Source: an uncultured Clostridia bacterium
GTDB lineage: Bacteria; Bacillota; Clostridia; TANB77; CAG-508
Direction: 5' to 3'
Length of the DNA: 64,000 nt
NCBI GenBank assembly: GCA_934120675.1
Contig: CAKOUU010000002.1
Span: forward strand, 1-64,000
The notes under the pieces were generated by a model, which was not told the origin of the DNA, searched no databases, and saw nothing but the letters and a program-made list of their open reading frames with translations. Both the position numbers and the translations under genes were made by a program. Below are positions 32,770 to 41,773 of this stretch, in pieces (the stretch's first letter is position 1; every line of letters begins with the position of its first letter).

Positions 32770-33154
32770 CTTCTTATAATATAATTGACATAAAAATTTT
32801 ACAAAACTATTTACAAATATAAAATTTTATGATATAAATAATATATTCTATTTAGTCCAATAGTGACTTAAAAATTTTAAATCAAAAATTCAAAATAAAA
32901 ATTTTATTCGAAAAAACAATCCAAAAAACAAAAATAAAAAATGAAAGGAGGGAAGATTATTTTTTGTGCCTATAAAACGTAAATACATAAAAAATAAACT
33001 AGAAAAATAATGCACATATTAACTAAATAGAAAATATTTATTTTACGACACAAAATAAAAAGTCTTTTATATATTAGAAAATTATGCAACTTTCCTAATA
33101 TATAAAATTACATTAAAATTAGTGTGAAAAATTAAAAAATAGAAAGGTGATTAA
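32770..33154. other. AT-rich gap upstream of the thioester adhesin
   Basis: No gene of normal size. A GAAAGGAGGG ribosome-like site (32943-32952) is followed by a 14-codon GTG frame (MPIKRKYIKNKLEK) and then a perfect 13-bp stem (TTTTATATATTAG / CTAATATATAAAA, 33065-33107) upstream of the adhesin start. This arrangement could be a leader with attenuation; the evidence is weak. Confidence 0.35.
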
Positions 33155-36100
33155 ATGAAAAAAGTAAAAATAATGTTAATGGCAATAATGCTTATATTAA
33201 GCAATTTTATGCCAATACTTTCAAATGTAAATGCAGCAAATGTTGGGGAAAAGATAAATTTAGTATCTTTAGGAGAATGTCCCCATGATTTAGGAGTAAA
33301 TAATGGATATGTAGTAACTAATAAAGTAGGATATTATCAAAATGGAGAATTTTATCCTGCATATTGTTTGGAGAGAGAGCAAAAAGGCGTTACAACAGAT
33401 TTTACATATGATTTAGATGTAGGATATATAATGAAGGACACAGAAACATATAACAAAATCTGGAGAGTCATGATGGCAGGGTACCCATATAATACACCGG
33501 AGCAAATGGGAGTATCTAGTGTAGACCATGCGTACCAGGCAACAAAAATGGCAGTATATTGTGTAACAGGACAAAGAAAACCAGAAGAATTTTATGCTTA
33601 TAATTCTAATGGACAAGAAATTGTCGACTGTATATGGAGGTTATACAATGCATCAAAAAATAATAACAAGGCATACGTAAGTCCAATATGTAATATGAAA
33701 GCAGATGGAGATATATATTCAGAAAAAATAAATGGAAAAGAATATTGTGTTCAAAAATATAACTTTTCTGGAAATAATGAAATGCCATCATTTTCAGTTA
33801 CAAGTACACAAGGAATTATATTAAATATGCAAAATCAAGAACAAAAAAATTATAAGGGAAATGGAAGTTTTAAATTAGCAATTCCAAAAGAAAATTTAAA
33901 ACAGGATATACAAGTGGAAATGAATGCACAAGCAACAATAAAAACATATCCAATTTTATATGGAGCAACAAGTATTCCAGGAACGCAGAATTACTGTTTA
34001 TCTTCATATCCATTTGAAGCAACACAGGCTTCTACATCTTTAAAAATTACTATTCCATCTGTAAATATAAAAAAAGTAGACAAAAATACTAATACACCAC
34101 TTCGCGGGGCAGAATTCAACATTTATAAAGATGCAAATGCAAATCAAAAATATGATGGACAAGATATATTTGTAAATAAAACAAGTGCCACAAATAATGA
34201 AGGAATTGTTACTGTAACAGGATTAACTCCGGGAAAATATATAGCAAAAGAAGACAAGGCACCATATGGTTATGTAATAGATGAAACAGATACAATATCT
34301 TTTGAGATAAAAGAAAACGGAGCAAATATCAATATACAATTTGGTAATGAGGAGCCAACAGGAAAAATTACTATTGTAAAGCAAGATACAGAAACAGGAA
34401 GCATTGCACAAGGAGATAGTAACTTAGAAGGTGCAGAATATAAAGTTTATGCAACAGAGGATATTTACAATGCATCAAAGACTAAAAAGATTTATTCAAA
34501 AAATGATATTGTTGCAACAAGAATTATAAAAAATGATGGAACAACAGATGATGTAGTAGGCTTGCCACTTGGAAATTACTATGTAAAAGAAACCCAAGCA
34601 CCAGAAGGATATCTATTAGATAATAATACATATAATGTTGATTTATCATATAAAGACCAAAATTCAAAAATAGTTTCAAAATCAATAATAAGTAAGGACA
34701 ATGTTAAGAAAAGACAAGTAAATATATTTAAATCAGGAATTAAAATTTTATCAGGGGTGGTCCCAGGCTTAGAAGGAGTGGGGTTCACAATAAAACTTAA
34801 TAGTAATGTGGAAAAGGCATTAGCACAAGGATATTCATATGCAGAAATTTGGAATGGAATTGATATGTATGGAAATAAGGTCGAAGTCGACTCAAAACGT
34901 GTTCAAGAGGTACAAAAAATAGCTCCAACTGTCTCACAAATTAACACAGACAAAACGGGAAATGCTTACACAGAAATGTTACCATATGGTAAATATGTGG
35001 TAAAAGAAACATACACTCCAAATGATTATGAAACTGCAACAGATTTTACATTTTCAATAACACAAGACGAATCAGAAATAAAAAATAATGCTCAAAAAAC
35101 ATTAAGAATAGTTGTAAATAATGAGCAATTAGAAAGTTATTTAAAATTAGTAAAAAAGGATAAGACAACAGGAAAGATGGTTACAGTAAGTTCTGCATCA
35201 TTTAAAATTAAAGCAACAGAAAACATAATAGACAGAGCAACAAAAGAAATTATTTGGTATAAAGGTGACTATATAACACAAAAAATAGGAATGACAACTT
35301 ATGATACTTTTACAACAAATTCAAAAAATTTAATAATATCAGAAAAGAAACATTCTTTTAGTAGTATTTTCGATGATTTAGGAACGGTAGTAACACCACT
35401 TAAACTTCCAGTTGGAAATTATCAAATTGAAGAAATTGAGGCACCAGAAGGATTTTTAGACTTGAAAGAAAATATTCAATTTGAAATTTCTAGTATAAAA
35501 GATTATGACAAAGACAAAGATGGTGATTATATAAAAACAATAGAAGTTTTAAATGAGCAACCAAAAGCAAATATTGACTTAACAAAAGAAATTGTATTTA
35601 GAAATAAAGAAGATGTAGATTTGTCATTAGTGGATATTTCGGATTTATCAAAAATTGAGTTTAAAATTACGGCAAAAGAAGATATTTTGGATAAAGCAGA
35701 TAATTCTGTTATTTACAAAAAAGGCGATGTAGTTGGAAATTATAATTTATCAAAAGAAGGAAAATTGGAAATAAATAATCTTCCAATTGGAACATATAAT
35801 TTGGAAGAAACTAAAACAATAGAAGGTTTGGTGATAAATAAGGAACCAATTGAAATTGCATTTAAAAAACAAGATGGTACAACAAAAATTTATAAGAAAG
35901 AAATTAATATTAAAAATAAAACTACTTTTGTGCAGATATATAAAATAGATAAGGATTCTAAAGAACAACTAAGAGGTGCAAAATTTGCATTATATGATGC
36001 CAATGGCAATGAAATTGCTACGTGGATTTCTGCTGAAAAACCATATTCTATTGAAGGATTAAGTGCTTCTAAAACTTATTTTTTAAAGGAGATTGAGGCT

Positions 36101-36259
36101 CCAGATGGATATGTTTTAAATGATACTCCAATTGAGGTTAAAGTCGATAATGGCAATGTTAAGAAAATAGAGTTTGAAAATGAAATGATTAAGCCTGTAG
36201 AGGAAAGTCCTAAGCCGGTGAAACATGTTCAAAAGGTGTTGCCTAAAACTGGGTATTAA
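33155..36259 (+). CDS. Thioester-domain/SpaA-type (Cna-B repeat) surface adhesin, truncated at LPKTG
   Basis: 1034 residues. Signal peptide 1-28. A thioester-adhesion domain is suggested by Cys in PAYCLEREQKG (about 71) and Gln in YQATKMAVYCV (about 128). Cna-B/SpaA repeats follow, each opening with a Lys-containing strand and ending in an E-box: APYGYVID (about 369), APEGYLLD (about 479), APEGFLDL (about 762), APDGYVLN (about 980). These usually hold Lys-Asn isopeptide bonds. The protein stops at VLPKTGY, with no membrane helix or basic tail after the sortase motif, so standard anchoring should fail. AGAAAGGTGATTAA precedes the ATG. Probably host attachment. Confidence 0.9.
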   Translation: MKKVKIMLMAIMLILSNFMPILSNVNAANVGEKINLVSLGECPHDLGVNNGYVVTNKVGYYQNGEFYPAYCLEREQKGVTTDFTYDLDVGYIMKDTETYNKIWRVMMAGYPYNTPEQMGVSSVDHAYQATKMAVYCVTGQRKPEEFYAYNSNGQEIVDCIWRLYNASKNNNKAYVSPICNMKADGDIYSEKINGKEYCVQKYNFSGNNEMPSFSVTSTQGIILNMQNQEQKNYKGNGSFKLAIPKENLKQDIQVEMNAQATIKTYPILYGATSIPGTQNYCLSSYPFEATQASTSLKITIPSVNIKKVDKNTNTPLRGAEFNIYKDANANQKYDGQDIFVNKTSATNNEGIVTVTGLTPGKYIAKEDKAPYGYVIDETDTISFEIKENGANINIQFGNEEPTGKITIVKQDTETGSIAQGDSNLEGAEYKVYATEDIYNASKTKKIYSKNDIVATRIIKNDGTTDDVVGLPLGNYYVKETQAPEGYLLDNNTYNVDLSYKDQNSKIVSKSIISKDNVKKRQVNIFKSGIKILSGVVPGLEGVGFTIKLNSNVEKALAQGYSYAEIWNGIDMYGNKVEVDSKRVQEVQKIAPTVSQINTDKTGNAYTEMLPYGKYVVKETYTPNDYETATDFTFSITQDESEIKNNAQKTLRIVVNNEQLESYLKLVKKDKTTGKMVTVSSASFKIKATENIIDRATKEIIWYKGDYITQKIGMTTYDTFTTNSKNLIISEKKHSFSSIFDDLGTVVTPLKLPVGNYQIEEIEAPEGFLDLKENIQFEISSIKDYDKDKDGDYIKTIEVLNEQPKANIDLTKEIVFRNKEDVDLSLVDISDLSKIEFKITAKEDILDKADNSVIYKKGDVVGNYNLSKEGKLEINNLPIGTYNLEETKTIEGLVINKEPIEIAFKKQDGTTKIYKKEINIKNKTTFVQIYKIDKDSKEQLRGAKFALYDANGNEIATWISAEKPYSIEGLSASKTYFLKEIEAPDGYVLNDTPIEVKVDNGNVKKIEFENEMIKPVEESPKPVKHVQKVLPKTGY

Positions 36260-36270
36260 TTTATTGATAA

Positions 36271-36308
36271 TGTATTAAAAGCATTAAAAAAACAATACTT
36301 TTAATACA
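36271..36308. promoter_or_regulatory. 38-bp palindrome, AbiEi operator candidate 1
   Basis: TGTATTAAAAGCATT, an 8-base spacer, then AATACTTTTAATACA: 15-bp arms with one mismatch. Nearly the same sequence as the palindrome at 36377. It lies upstream of the abiE promoter and could also terminate the adhesin gene. Confidence 0.7.
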
Positions 36309-36336
36309 TAAATAATAAGAGAAATACGAAAAAAAC

Positions 36337-36365
36337 TTGACTTGGTACTCTAAAAATATTATAAT
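36337..36365 (+). promoter_or_regulatory. Promoter of the abiE operon
   Basis: TTGACT at 36337-36342, 17-base spacer, consensus TATAAT at 36360-36365. It lies exactly between the two 38-bp palindromes. Confidence 0.85.
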
Positions 36366-36376
36366 GTTATTAGAAA

Positions 36377-36414
36377 TGTATTAAAAGTATTTAAAAAATA
36401 ATATTTTTGATACA
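36377..36414. promoter_or_regulatory. 38-bp palindrome, AbiEi operator candidate 2
   Basis: TGTATTAAAAGTATT, an 8-base spacer, then AATATTTTTGATACA. It lies just downstream of the -10, over the start of transcription, so binding here would repress. Confidence 0.7.
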
Positions 36415-36438
36415 AAAATAATAACAAGGATGAGAAAT

Positions 36439-37191
36439 ATGAAAAATTATGAAAGAATATTAGAGTTAAAGGTATTTACTTTGCAAGATATATGTATGTT
36501 AACCAAAAATATGAATACGGCAAAAAGTTTAGTAAGAAATTTATTAATAAATAACTATATAAAAAGAGTAAAACACAATTTATACGTTGTTTGTGATATA
36601 GAATTTAAAAGTGTTATAGCTGACCAGTATATGATAGCATCTAAAATAAAAGATGATTCTTATATATCATATCATTCGGCACTTGAATACTATGGTGTAA
36701 AAAACCAGATGTTTTATGTAGTATATGTTTCGAGCAAGAAGAGATTTGAAAACTTTGAATTTGATGGATATAATTATACATTTGTTAATAGTAAATATGA
36801 TTTTGGGATAACACAAAAAGAAAATGTAAAAGTTACAGACAAAGAAAGAACGATAATAGATTGTATAAACAAAGTTGAACTTGCAGGTGGAAATGAAGAG
36901 TTACTTTTATGTTTAGAATTATTTGGTAAATTAGACGGTAATAAAATACTAGAATATTTGAAATATTATAATTCTCAAAAATTATATGCAAAAGTTGGTT
37001 TTATGCTTGAACTTTTTAATGATGGATTTGGAGTGAAAAAACAAGTAATAGAAGAATGCAGAAAAAAAATAAATAAAAGAACATATTATTTTGATGAAGA
37101 AACAAAGAAAAATAAAAATAAATATGTGAGTAAATGGAATTTGATAGTTCCTGAAATATTTTTAAATAGAGGGAGAACTTTATATTGGTAG
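36439..37191 (+). CDS. abiEi: AbiEi-type antitoxin (type IV toxin-antitoxin)
   Basis: 250 residues. An N-terminal winged helix-turn-helix (FTLQDICMLTKNMNTAKSLV then INNYIKRVKHNLYVV) is followed by the AbiEi core with YISYHSALEYYG (about 72) and VTDKERTIIDCI (about 135). The start at 36439 is chosen because AAGGATGAG precedes it; 36430 lacks a ribosome site. The stop overlaps the toxin gene by 7 bases. AbiEi proteins neutralise the nucleotidyltransferase toxin without direct binding and repress their own promoter through inverted repeats, which are visible here. Such pairs defend against phage and stabilise mobile DNA. Confidence 0.88.
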   Translation: MKNYERILELKVFTLQDICMLTKNMNTAKSLVRNLLINNYIKRVKHNLYVVCDIEFKSVIADQYMIASKIKDDSYISYHSALEYYGVKNQMFYVVYVSSKKRFENFEFDGYNYTFVNSKYDFGITQKENVKVTDKERTIIDCINKVELAGGNEELLLCLELFGKLDGNKILEYLKYYNSQKLYAKVGFMLELFNDGFGVKKQVIEECRKKINKRTYYFDEETKKNKNKYVSKWNLIVPEIFLNRGRTLYW

Positions 37192-38150
37192 AAAATTATA
37201 AAAAAAATATAGAAAAAATTGCAGTAAGAACTGGTTTTATAAGGTCAACCTTGGAAAAAGTAGAAAGATTACTAGATATTTTGGAATGGATTAACAACCA
37301 TGAAAAATTAGGAAGATTACTTGCTTTAAAAGGAGGAACTGCAATAAATACAGTAATATTTAATTTTCCAAGACTATCAGTTGATATTGATTTAGATTTA
37401 ACAGAAAATTTAACAAAAGATGAAATGATAAAAGAACGAAAAAAGATATATAATCTAATTATTCAGTTTTTAAATGCCAATGGATATATTGTAAATATTG
37501 GAAAATCAAAAAATGTGTATGCATTAGATTCAATTGTTGCAGAGTATCAAGATATAAATGGAAATGTTGATAATATAAAAATAGAGATTAATTATATGAA
37601 TAGAGTACATATTTTAGAAACAAAAAGGTTAAAAATAGATACAGATGTATTTGAAGATAAAAACTTTAAAATTCATTGTGTTAACCCAATAGAAATTTAT
37701 GCTACCAAAATATGTGCATTATTAAGTAGAACAACTGCAAGAGATTTATTTGATGTATATACATTAAGCAAATATAATTTATTTGATTATAAAGATAAAA
37801 AATTATTGAAACAATGTTTTTTGTTGGAATATATTGCAGTTAATAATTATACATTTGACGATATGAACATTGAAAGAATAGAAAGATTAGATAAACAAGA
37901 TATAAAAACAAGGCTATTGCCTACGCTAAAAGATAGAAATCCAAGAAAAAGTAATATTGATGAAATGAAAAGATACGTAAAGGAATATTTAGAAGATATT
38001 TTGATTGTTGATGATAAAGCAAAAGAATTTTATGATAAATTTCAAAATGGAATTTATGAGCCGGAATTATTATTTGCGGATGAAGAAATAATAAAGAGAG
38101 TAAAAGAACATCCAATGATTATATGGAAATTAGACCAAAAATTGAAATGA
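37185..38150 (+). CDS. abiEii: AbiEii-type nucleotidyltransferase toxin
   Basis: 321 residues of the AbiEii/AbiGii family (DUF1814-like). Catalytic motifs: LLALKGGTAINT (GG-S/T type motif, about 45) followed by RLSVDIDLDL (DxD, about 61), then KIEINYMNR and TKICALLSRTTARDLFDVY, where the Lys and the RxxxRDxxDxY block are typical. It probably transfers nucleotides to a target such as tRNA and halts growth. The TTG at 37185 overlaps the antitoxin end, which forces translational coupling. GGAGAACTTTATA precedes it. Confidence 0.9.
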   Translation: MVENYKKNIEKIAVRTGFIRSTLEKVERLLDILEWINNHEKLGRLLALKGGTAINTVIFNFPRLSVDIDLDLTENLTKDEMIKERKKIYNLIIQFLNANGYIVNIGKSKNVYALDSIVAEYQDINGNVDNIKIEINYMNRVHILETKRLKIDTDVFEDKNFKIHCVNPIEIYATKICALLSRTTARDLFDVYTLSKYNLFDYKDKKLLKQCFLLEYIAVNNYTFDDMNIERIERLDKQDIKTRLLPTLKDRNPRKSNIDEMKRYVKEYLEDILIVDDKAKEFYDKFQNGIYEPELLFADEEIIKRVKEHPMIIWKLDQKLK

Positions 38151-38214
38151 TTACACCGTACAAAAATTTGAAATTGTTAATTATTATTAAAAAAGAAAAA
38201 ATTTTAATGATTTC

Positions 38215-38333
38215 TTGACCACTATACACATTTGGCTTATAATATGTGTATGGAGGTCAAAAATTAAAATATATCTCCTTAAGTCATTATGAAAAAAATA
38301 ATGTAAAAACGGAAAATTGATATTTTCCGTTTT
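38215..38333 (+). ncRNA. Candidate 80-90 nt transcript with palindromic promoter
   Basis: TTGACC (38215-38220), 17-base spacer, TATAAT (38238-38243), then a terminator (AAAACGGAAAAT / ATTTTCCGTTTT, 38306-38333). The promoter lies inside a symmetric 46-bp palindrome: TTGACC-N3-ATACACAT-N12-ATGTGTAT-N3-GGTCAA. No full-length gene fits between. A frame reading LKYISLSHYEKNN without a clear start might be a relic. Whether this is a small RNA, an encoded peptide or a decayed regulated gene is open. Confidence 0.5.
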
Positions 38334-38337
38334 GTTT

Positions 38338-38844
38338 CTATATCATCTTAAACCAAATTTTTCTCTTTACAAATATATAAAAAGTTGAAATATCTCCTTT
38401 AGTAAATGTATTTTTCTCTAATAAAAAAGCATGGTCTTTATTGATATAAAGATAGAAAAAATCATTTGTCTCATATATTTTATACAACTTCCAATATTTT
38501 ATTTTTTCAAAATTATTTGAATCAGAAATAGTAAAATATTTTTCATAAAACTTGAAAGTAAACTCTTTTTCTTTTTCAAACTTTTCTGTTTTTAATTCTT
38601 TTTTTACAAGACTAATTGGTTGAAAAAATCTATAAAGGCAGAAAACTAATAAAGCCAATAATAAGATAAATCCAGTAGTTTTATTTGCATACTTAAAGTT
38701 TGTAATAATACAAAAACATAATAGTACTATAATTAGTATGGTTATAAATCTATATTTGGTTCCAAATTTATTTTGATGAAATTGTAAATATTTTGCATAT
38801 GTCTCTTTTGTGTATTTTGTTTTGTTTTTATATAATACCTTCAT
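38338..38844 (-). CDS. YcxB-like membrane protein
   Basis: 168 residues. Two adjacent membrane helices (about 31-48 and 57-73) precede a cytosolic beta-rich domain (FTFKFYEKYFTISDSNNFEK and YWKLYKIYETNDFFYLYI) typical of the YcxB family, whose function is unknown. The basic Lys-rich N-terminus places it inside-in. The minus-strand start follows AAGGAGTAAAAA. Its stop lies 5 bases from the shared terminator stem at 38306. Confidence 0.78.
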   Translation of the reverse strand: MKVLYKNKTKYTKETYAKYLQFHQNKFGTKYRFITILIIVLLCFCIITNFKYANKTTGFILLLALLVFCLYRFFQPISLVKKELKTEKFEKEKEFTFKFYEKYFTISDSNNFEKIKYWKLYKIYETNDFFYLYINKDHAFLLEKNTFTKGDISTFYIFVKRKIWFKMI

Positions 38845-38984
38845 TTTTTACTCCTTGTTTTTTGTATTATATCATATAAAATATTAATGTTAAAGTATTA
38901 ATAATTGAAAAATTAAAATAAAAAAATTATATTTTAAAATATAGAAAATTGTAACCAAAAAGTAATAAAAATGTAATAATTAGG

Positions 38985-39027
38985 GAAAAAATAGTTTCCG
39001 TAAAAGAAAAAAGGGGACTATTTTTTT
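38985..39027 (+). terminator. Terminator or attenuator upstream of the LRR-dockerin gene
   Basis: AAAAAATAGTTTCC pairs with GGGGACTATTTTTTT around an A-rich loop. No gene on the plus strand ends just before it, so it either terminates a short leader transcript or terminates readthrough. Confidence 0.6.
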
Positions 39028-39113
39028 ATGACTAAAAATGCTATTTACAAAATTCTTTATATATGAAATGATATAGGTGTAAAAATATATGAGGATAGGG
39101 GCATTAGTTTTAT

Positions 39114-41672
39114 ATGAAAAAAAATAAAATTGTAGCATTAATAGTTTTAGGAATAATATTATTGCAAATAGTAATACCATCATTAGCAGATATAGATTGG
39201 AATGTTGTATTTGCAGAAGAGATAAATACATGGGATATATCACAAAATGGAGATGGAAGTGTAATGGCAACACTTTCAGATGATGGAACATTGACTATTT
39301 CTGGTAATGGAGAAATGGAGCACTGGAGAAATAGTTACGTTGTGGCTTGGGATAGTAATAGGAAAAATATAAAAAATGTTATAATAAATAATGGGGTAAC
39401 CAGTATAGGAAATTTTGCATTTTCTGATTGTACAAGTTTAACAAATATAACAATACCAAATAGTGTAACAAGTATAGGAGATTATGCATTTTATGGTTGT
39501 GAAAATTTAATAAATATAACAATACCAAATAGTGTGACAAGTATAGGAAATTTTGCATTTTGTATGTGTACAAGTTTAACGAGTATAAACGTTGATTCTA
39601 ATAATGAAAAATATATGAGTGATAATGGAGTTTTGTATACAAAGGACAAAAAGACTTTAATACAATATCCTAGCAAAAAAGAGAAAACAGAATATATTAT
39701 TTTACAAGGAACGACAAGTATAGAAAATTATGCATTTCATTATTGTACAAATTTAACAAATATAACAATACCAAATAGTGTGACAAGTATAGGAGATGAT
39801 GCGTTTTATATTTGTACAAATTTAATAAATATAACAATACCAAATAGTGTGACAAGTATAGGATATCGTGCATTTTATTTATGTAAAAGTTTAACAAATA
39901 TAACAATACCAGATGGTGTGATAAGTATAAAAAATCAGACATTTTATTGTTGTGAAAGTTTAACAAGGCTAATAATACCAAGTAGTGTGATAAGTATAGG
40001 AGATTATGCATTTCATTATTGTACAAATTTAACAAATATAACAATACCAAATAGTGTGACAAGTATAGGAGATAATGCATTTTATGGTTGTGAAAATTTA
40101 ATAAATATAACAATACCAAATAGTGTGACAAGTATAGGAAATGATGTATTTAACGGTTGTATAAGTTTAACAAGTATAAATGTCGATTCTAATAATGAAA
40201 AATATATGAGTGATAATGGAGTTTTGTACACAAAAGACAAAAAGATTTTAATACAATATCCTGGCAAGAAAGAGGGAACGGAATATCTTATTTTGCAAGG
40301 AGTAGAAAGTATAGAAGATTATGCATTTTGGGGTTGTGGGAATTTAACCAATATAATAATACCAAATGGTGTGACAAGTATAGGAGATTCTGCATTTTAT
40401 AGGTGTACAAGTTTAACCAATATAACAATACCAAATAGTGTGACAAGTATAGGAGATTATGCATTTTGGTATTGTAATTTAAAAAATATAACAATACCAA
40501 ATGGTGTGACAAGTATAGGATATTCTGCATTTTATAGTTGTACAAGTTTAACAAATATAACAATACCAAATAGTGTGACAAGTATAGGAGATTTTGCATT
40601 TAATGAATGTACAAGTTTAACAAATATAGCAATACCAGATAGTGTGACAAGTATAGGTGATCATGCGTTTTATAAGTGTGACAGTTTATCAGTATTATGC
40701 AAAAGTAATTCATATGCAGAACAATATGCAAAAGAAAATAATATTAAATATGTTATAGATGATTCTGTGCCAACAATAAAAAATGTAACAGGAAATGAAA
40801 AATGGACCAAGGACAAGGTAATATTAATAGTAAATGCAGAAGATAGTTTATCAGGACTAGCAACTGAAGCATATAGTTTTGATAATGGGCAAACATGGCA
40901 GAAAGAGAATACAAAAACATATACAGAAAATATACAAGGAGTAATAATAAAAGTAAGAGATGCAGTTGGAAATATAGCAACACAAGAAATAGGAACAATA
41001 AAAATAGATAACCAAGCGCCAACAATAAAAAGTATAACCGGAAACCCAACACAATGGACTAAAGACAAAGTAATATTAACAATAAGTGCAGAAGATAGTT
41101 TATCAGGGCTAGCAACTGAAGCATATAGTTTTGATAATGGGCAAACATGGCAGAAAGAGAATACTAAAACATATACAGAAAATACACAAGGAATTATTAT
41201 AAAAGTAAGAGATGCAGTTGGAAATGTTGCAACATATAAAACAATAGACATAAATAATATATTAAAAATAGAAATTAGTAATTATGAAAAAATAACAAAA
41301 GATAATAATGAGTACTTAACAAAAATAGAGGCAAATACAACGATAGCACAATTAAAAGAAAAAATAAAAACAAATGGAACAATAAAAGTTTTAAAAGACA
41401 ACAATGAAATAACAGATACAAATACACTTGTAGGAACAGGAATGCAAATACAAATAGAAACAGAAAAATATATAGCAATAGTAAAAGCAGATTTAAATGG
41501 AGACGGAAAAATTGGATTAAGTGATTTATCAAACATAAAATTTAGTTTGATAGGAAAAAAACAACTAAGTATAGAAGCACAAATGGCAGGAGACATCAAT
41601 GGAGACGAAAAAGTATCATTAAGTGATATGGCTAAATTAAAAATGTATTTGGTAGGAAAAGCAAATATATAA
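39114..41672 (+). CDS. Secreted LRR (BspA-like) protein with Ig-like repeats and C-terminal dockerin
   Basis: 852 residues. Signal peptide 1-25 or so, with a possible cleavage later near 36. About 17 BspA/Treponema-type LRRs (LTNITIPNSVTSIGDYAF, residues 90-540). Two near-identical Ig-like repeats (AEDSLSGLATEAYSFDNGQT, about 565-640 and 650-710), then a linker domain (TKIEANTTIAQLKEKIK). Residues 793-852 form a dockerin: two EF-hand-like loops DLNGDGKIGLSD and DINGDEKVSLSD, each followed by a helix. No LPxTG. Dockerins bind cohesins, and the next gene encodes one, so this protein is probably docked on the surface. ATG 39114 has a weak GAGGATAGGGG upstream. Confidence 0.92.
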   Translation: MKKNKIVALIVLGIILLQIVIPSLADIDWNVVFAEEINTWDISQNGDGSVMATLSDDGTLTISGNGEMEHWRNSYVVAWDSNRKNIKNVIINNGVTSIGNFAFSDCTSLTNITIPNSVTSIGDYAFYGCENLINITIPNSVTSIGNFAFCMCTSLTSINVDSNNEKYMSDNGVLYTKDKKTLIQYPSKKEKTEYIILQGTTSIENYAFHYCTNLTNITIPNSVTSIGDDAFYICTNLINITIPNSVTSIGYRAFYLCKSLTNITIPDGVISIKNQTFYCCESLTRLIIPSSVISIGDYAFHYCTNLTNITIPNSVTSIGDNAFYGCENLINITIPNSVTSIGNDVFNGCISLTSINVDSNNEKYMSDNGVLYTKDKKILIQYPGKKEGTEYLILQGVESIEDYAFWGCGNLTNIIIPNGVTSIGDSAFYRCTSLTNITIPNSVTSIGDYAFWYCNLKNITIPNGVTSIGYSAFYSCTSLTNITIPNSVTSIGDFAFNECTSLTNIAIPDSVTSIGDHAFYKCDSLSVLCKSNSYAEQYAKENNIKYVIDDSVPTIKNVTGNEKWTKDKVILIVNAEDSLSGLATEAYSFDNGQTWQKENTKTYTENIQGVIIKVRDAVGNIATQEIGTIKIDNQAPTIKSITGNPTQWTKDKVILTISAEDSLSGLATEAYSFDNGQTWQKENTKTYTENTQGIIIKVRDAVGNVATYKTIDINNILKIEISNYEKITKDNNEYLTKIEANTTIAQLKEKIKTNGTIKVLKDNNEITDTNTLVGTGMQIQIETEKYIAIVKADLNGDGKIGLSDLSNIKFSLIGKKQLSIEAQMAGDINGDEKVSLSDMAKLKMYLVGKANI

Positions 41673-41711
41673 TTTTTTATCCAAAATTTTGTAAAAAATT
41701 TATAAAAAACA

Positions 41712-41740
41712 TTGATAGAAAAAAATAAGTATGATATTAT
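41712..41740 (+). promoter_or_regulatory. Promoter of the cohesin gene
   Basis: TTGATA at 41712-41717, 17-base spacer, TATTAT at 41735-41740, about 30 bases before the ATG. The gene can be expressed apart from the LRR-dockerin gene. Confidence 0.6.
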
Positions 41741-41773
41741 TGGTGTAATTATTATACAAAAGGAGAAAAAAAT

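Noticed and set aside
32943..33010. A 14-codon gene after AGGAGG (MPIKRKYIKNKLEK)
   Set aside because: The distance from the ribosome site is too large and the peptide is too short to support alone; kept only as a note in the gap entry.
39379..40599. Leu/Tyr-rich minus-strand frames opposite the LRR gene
   Set aside because: They are antisense shadows of the repeated LRR codons.
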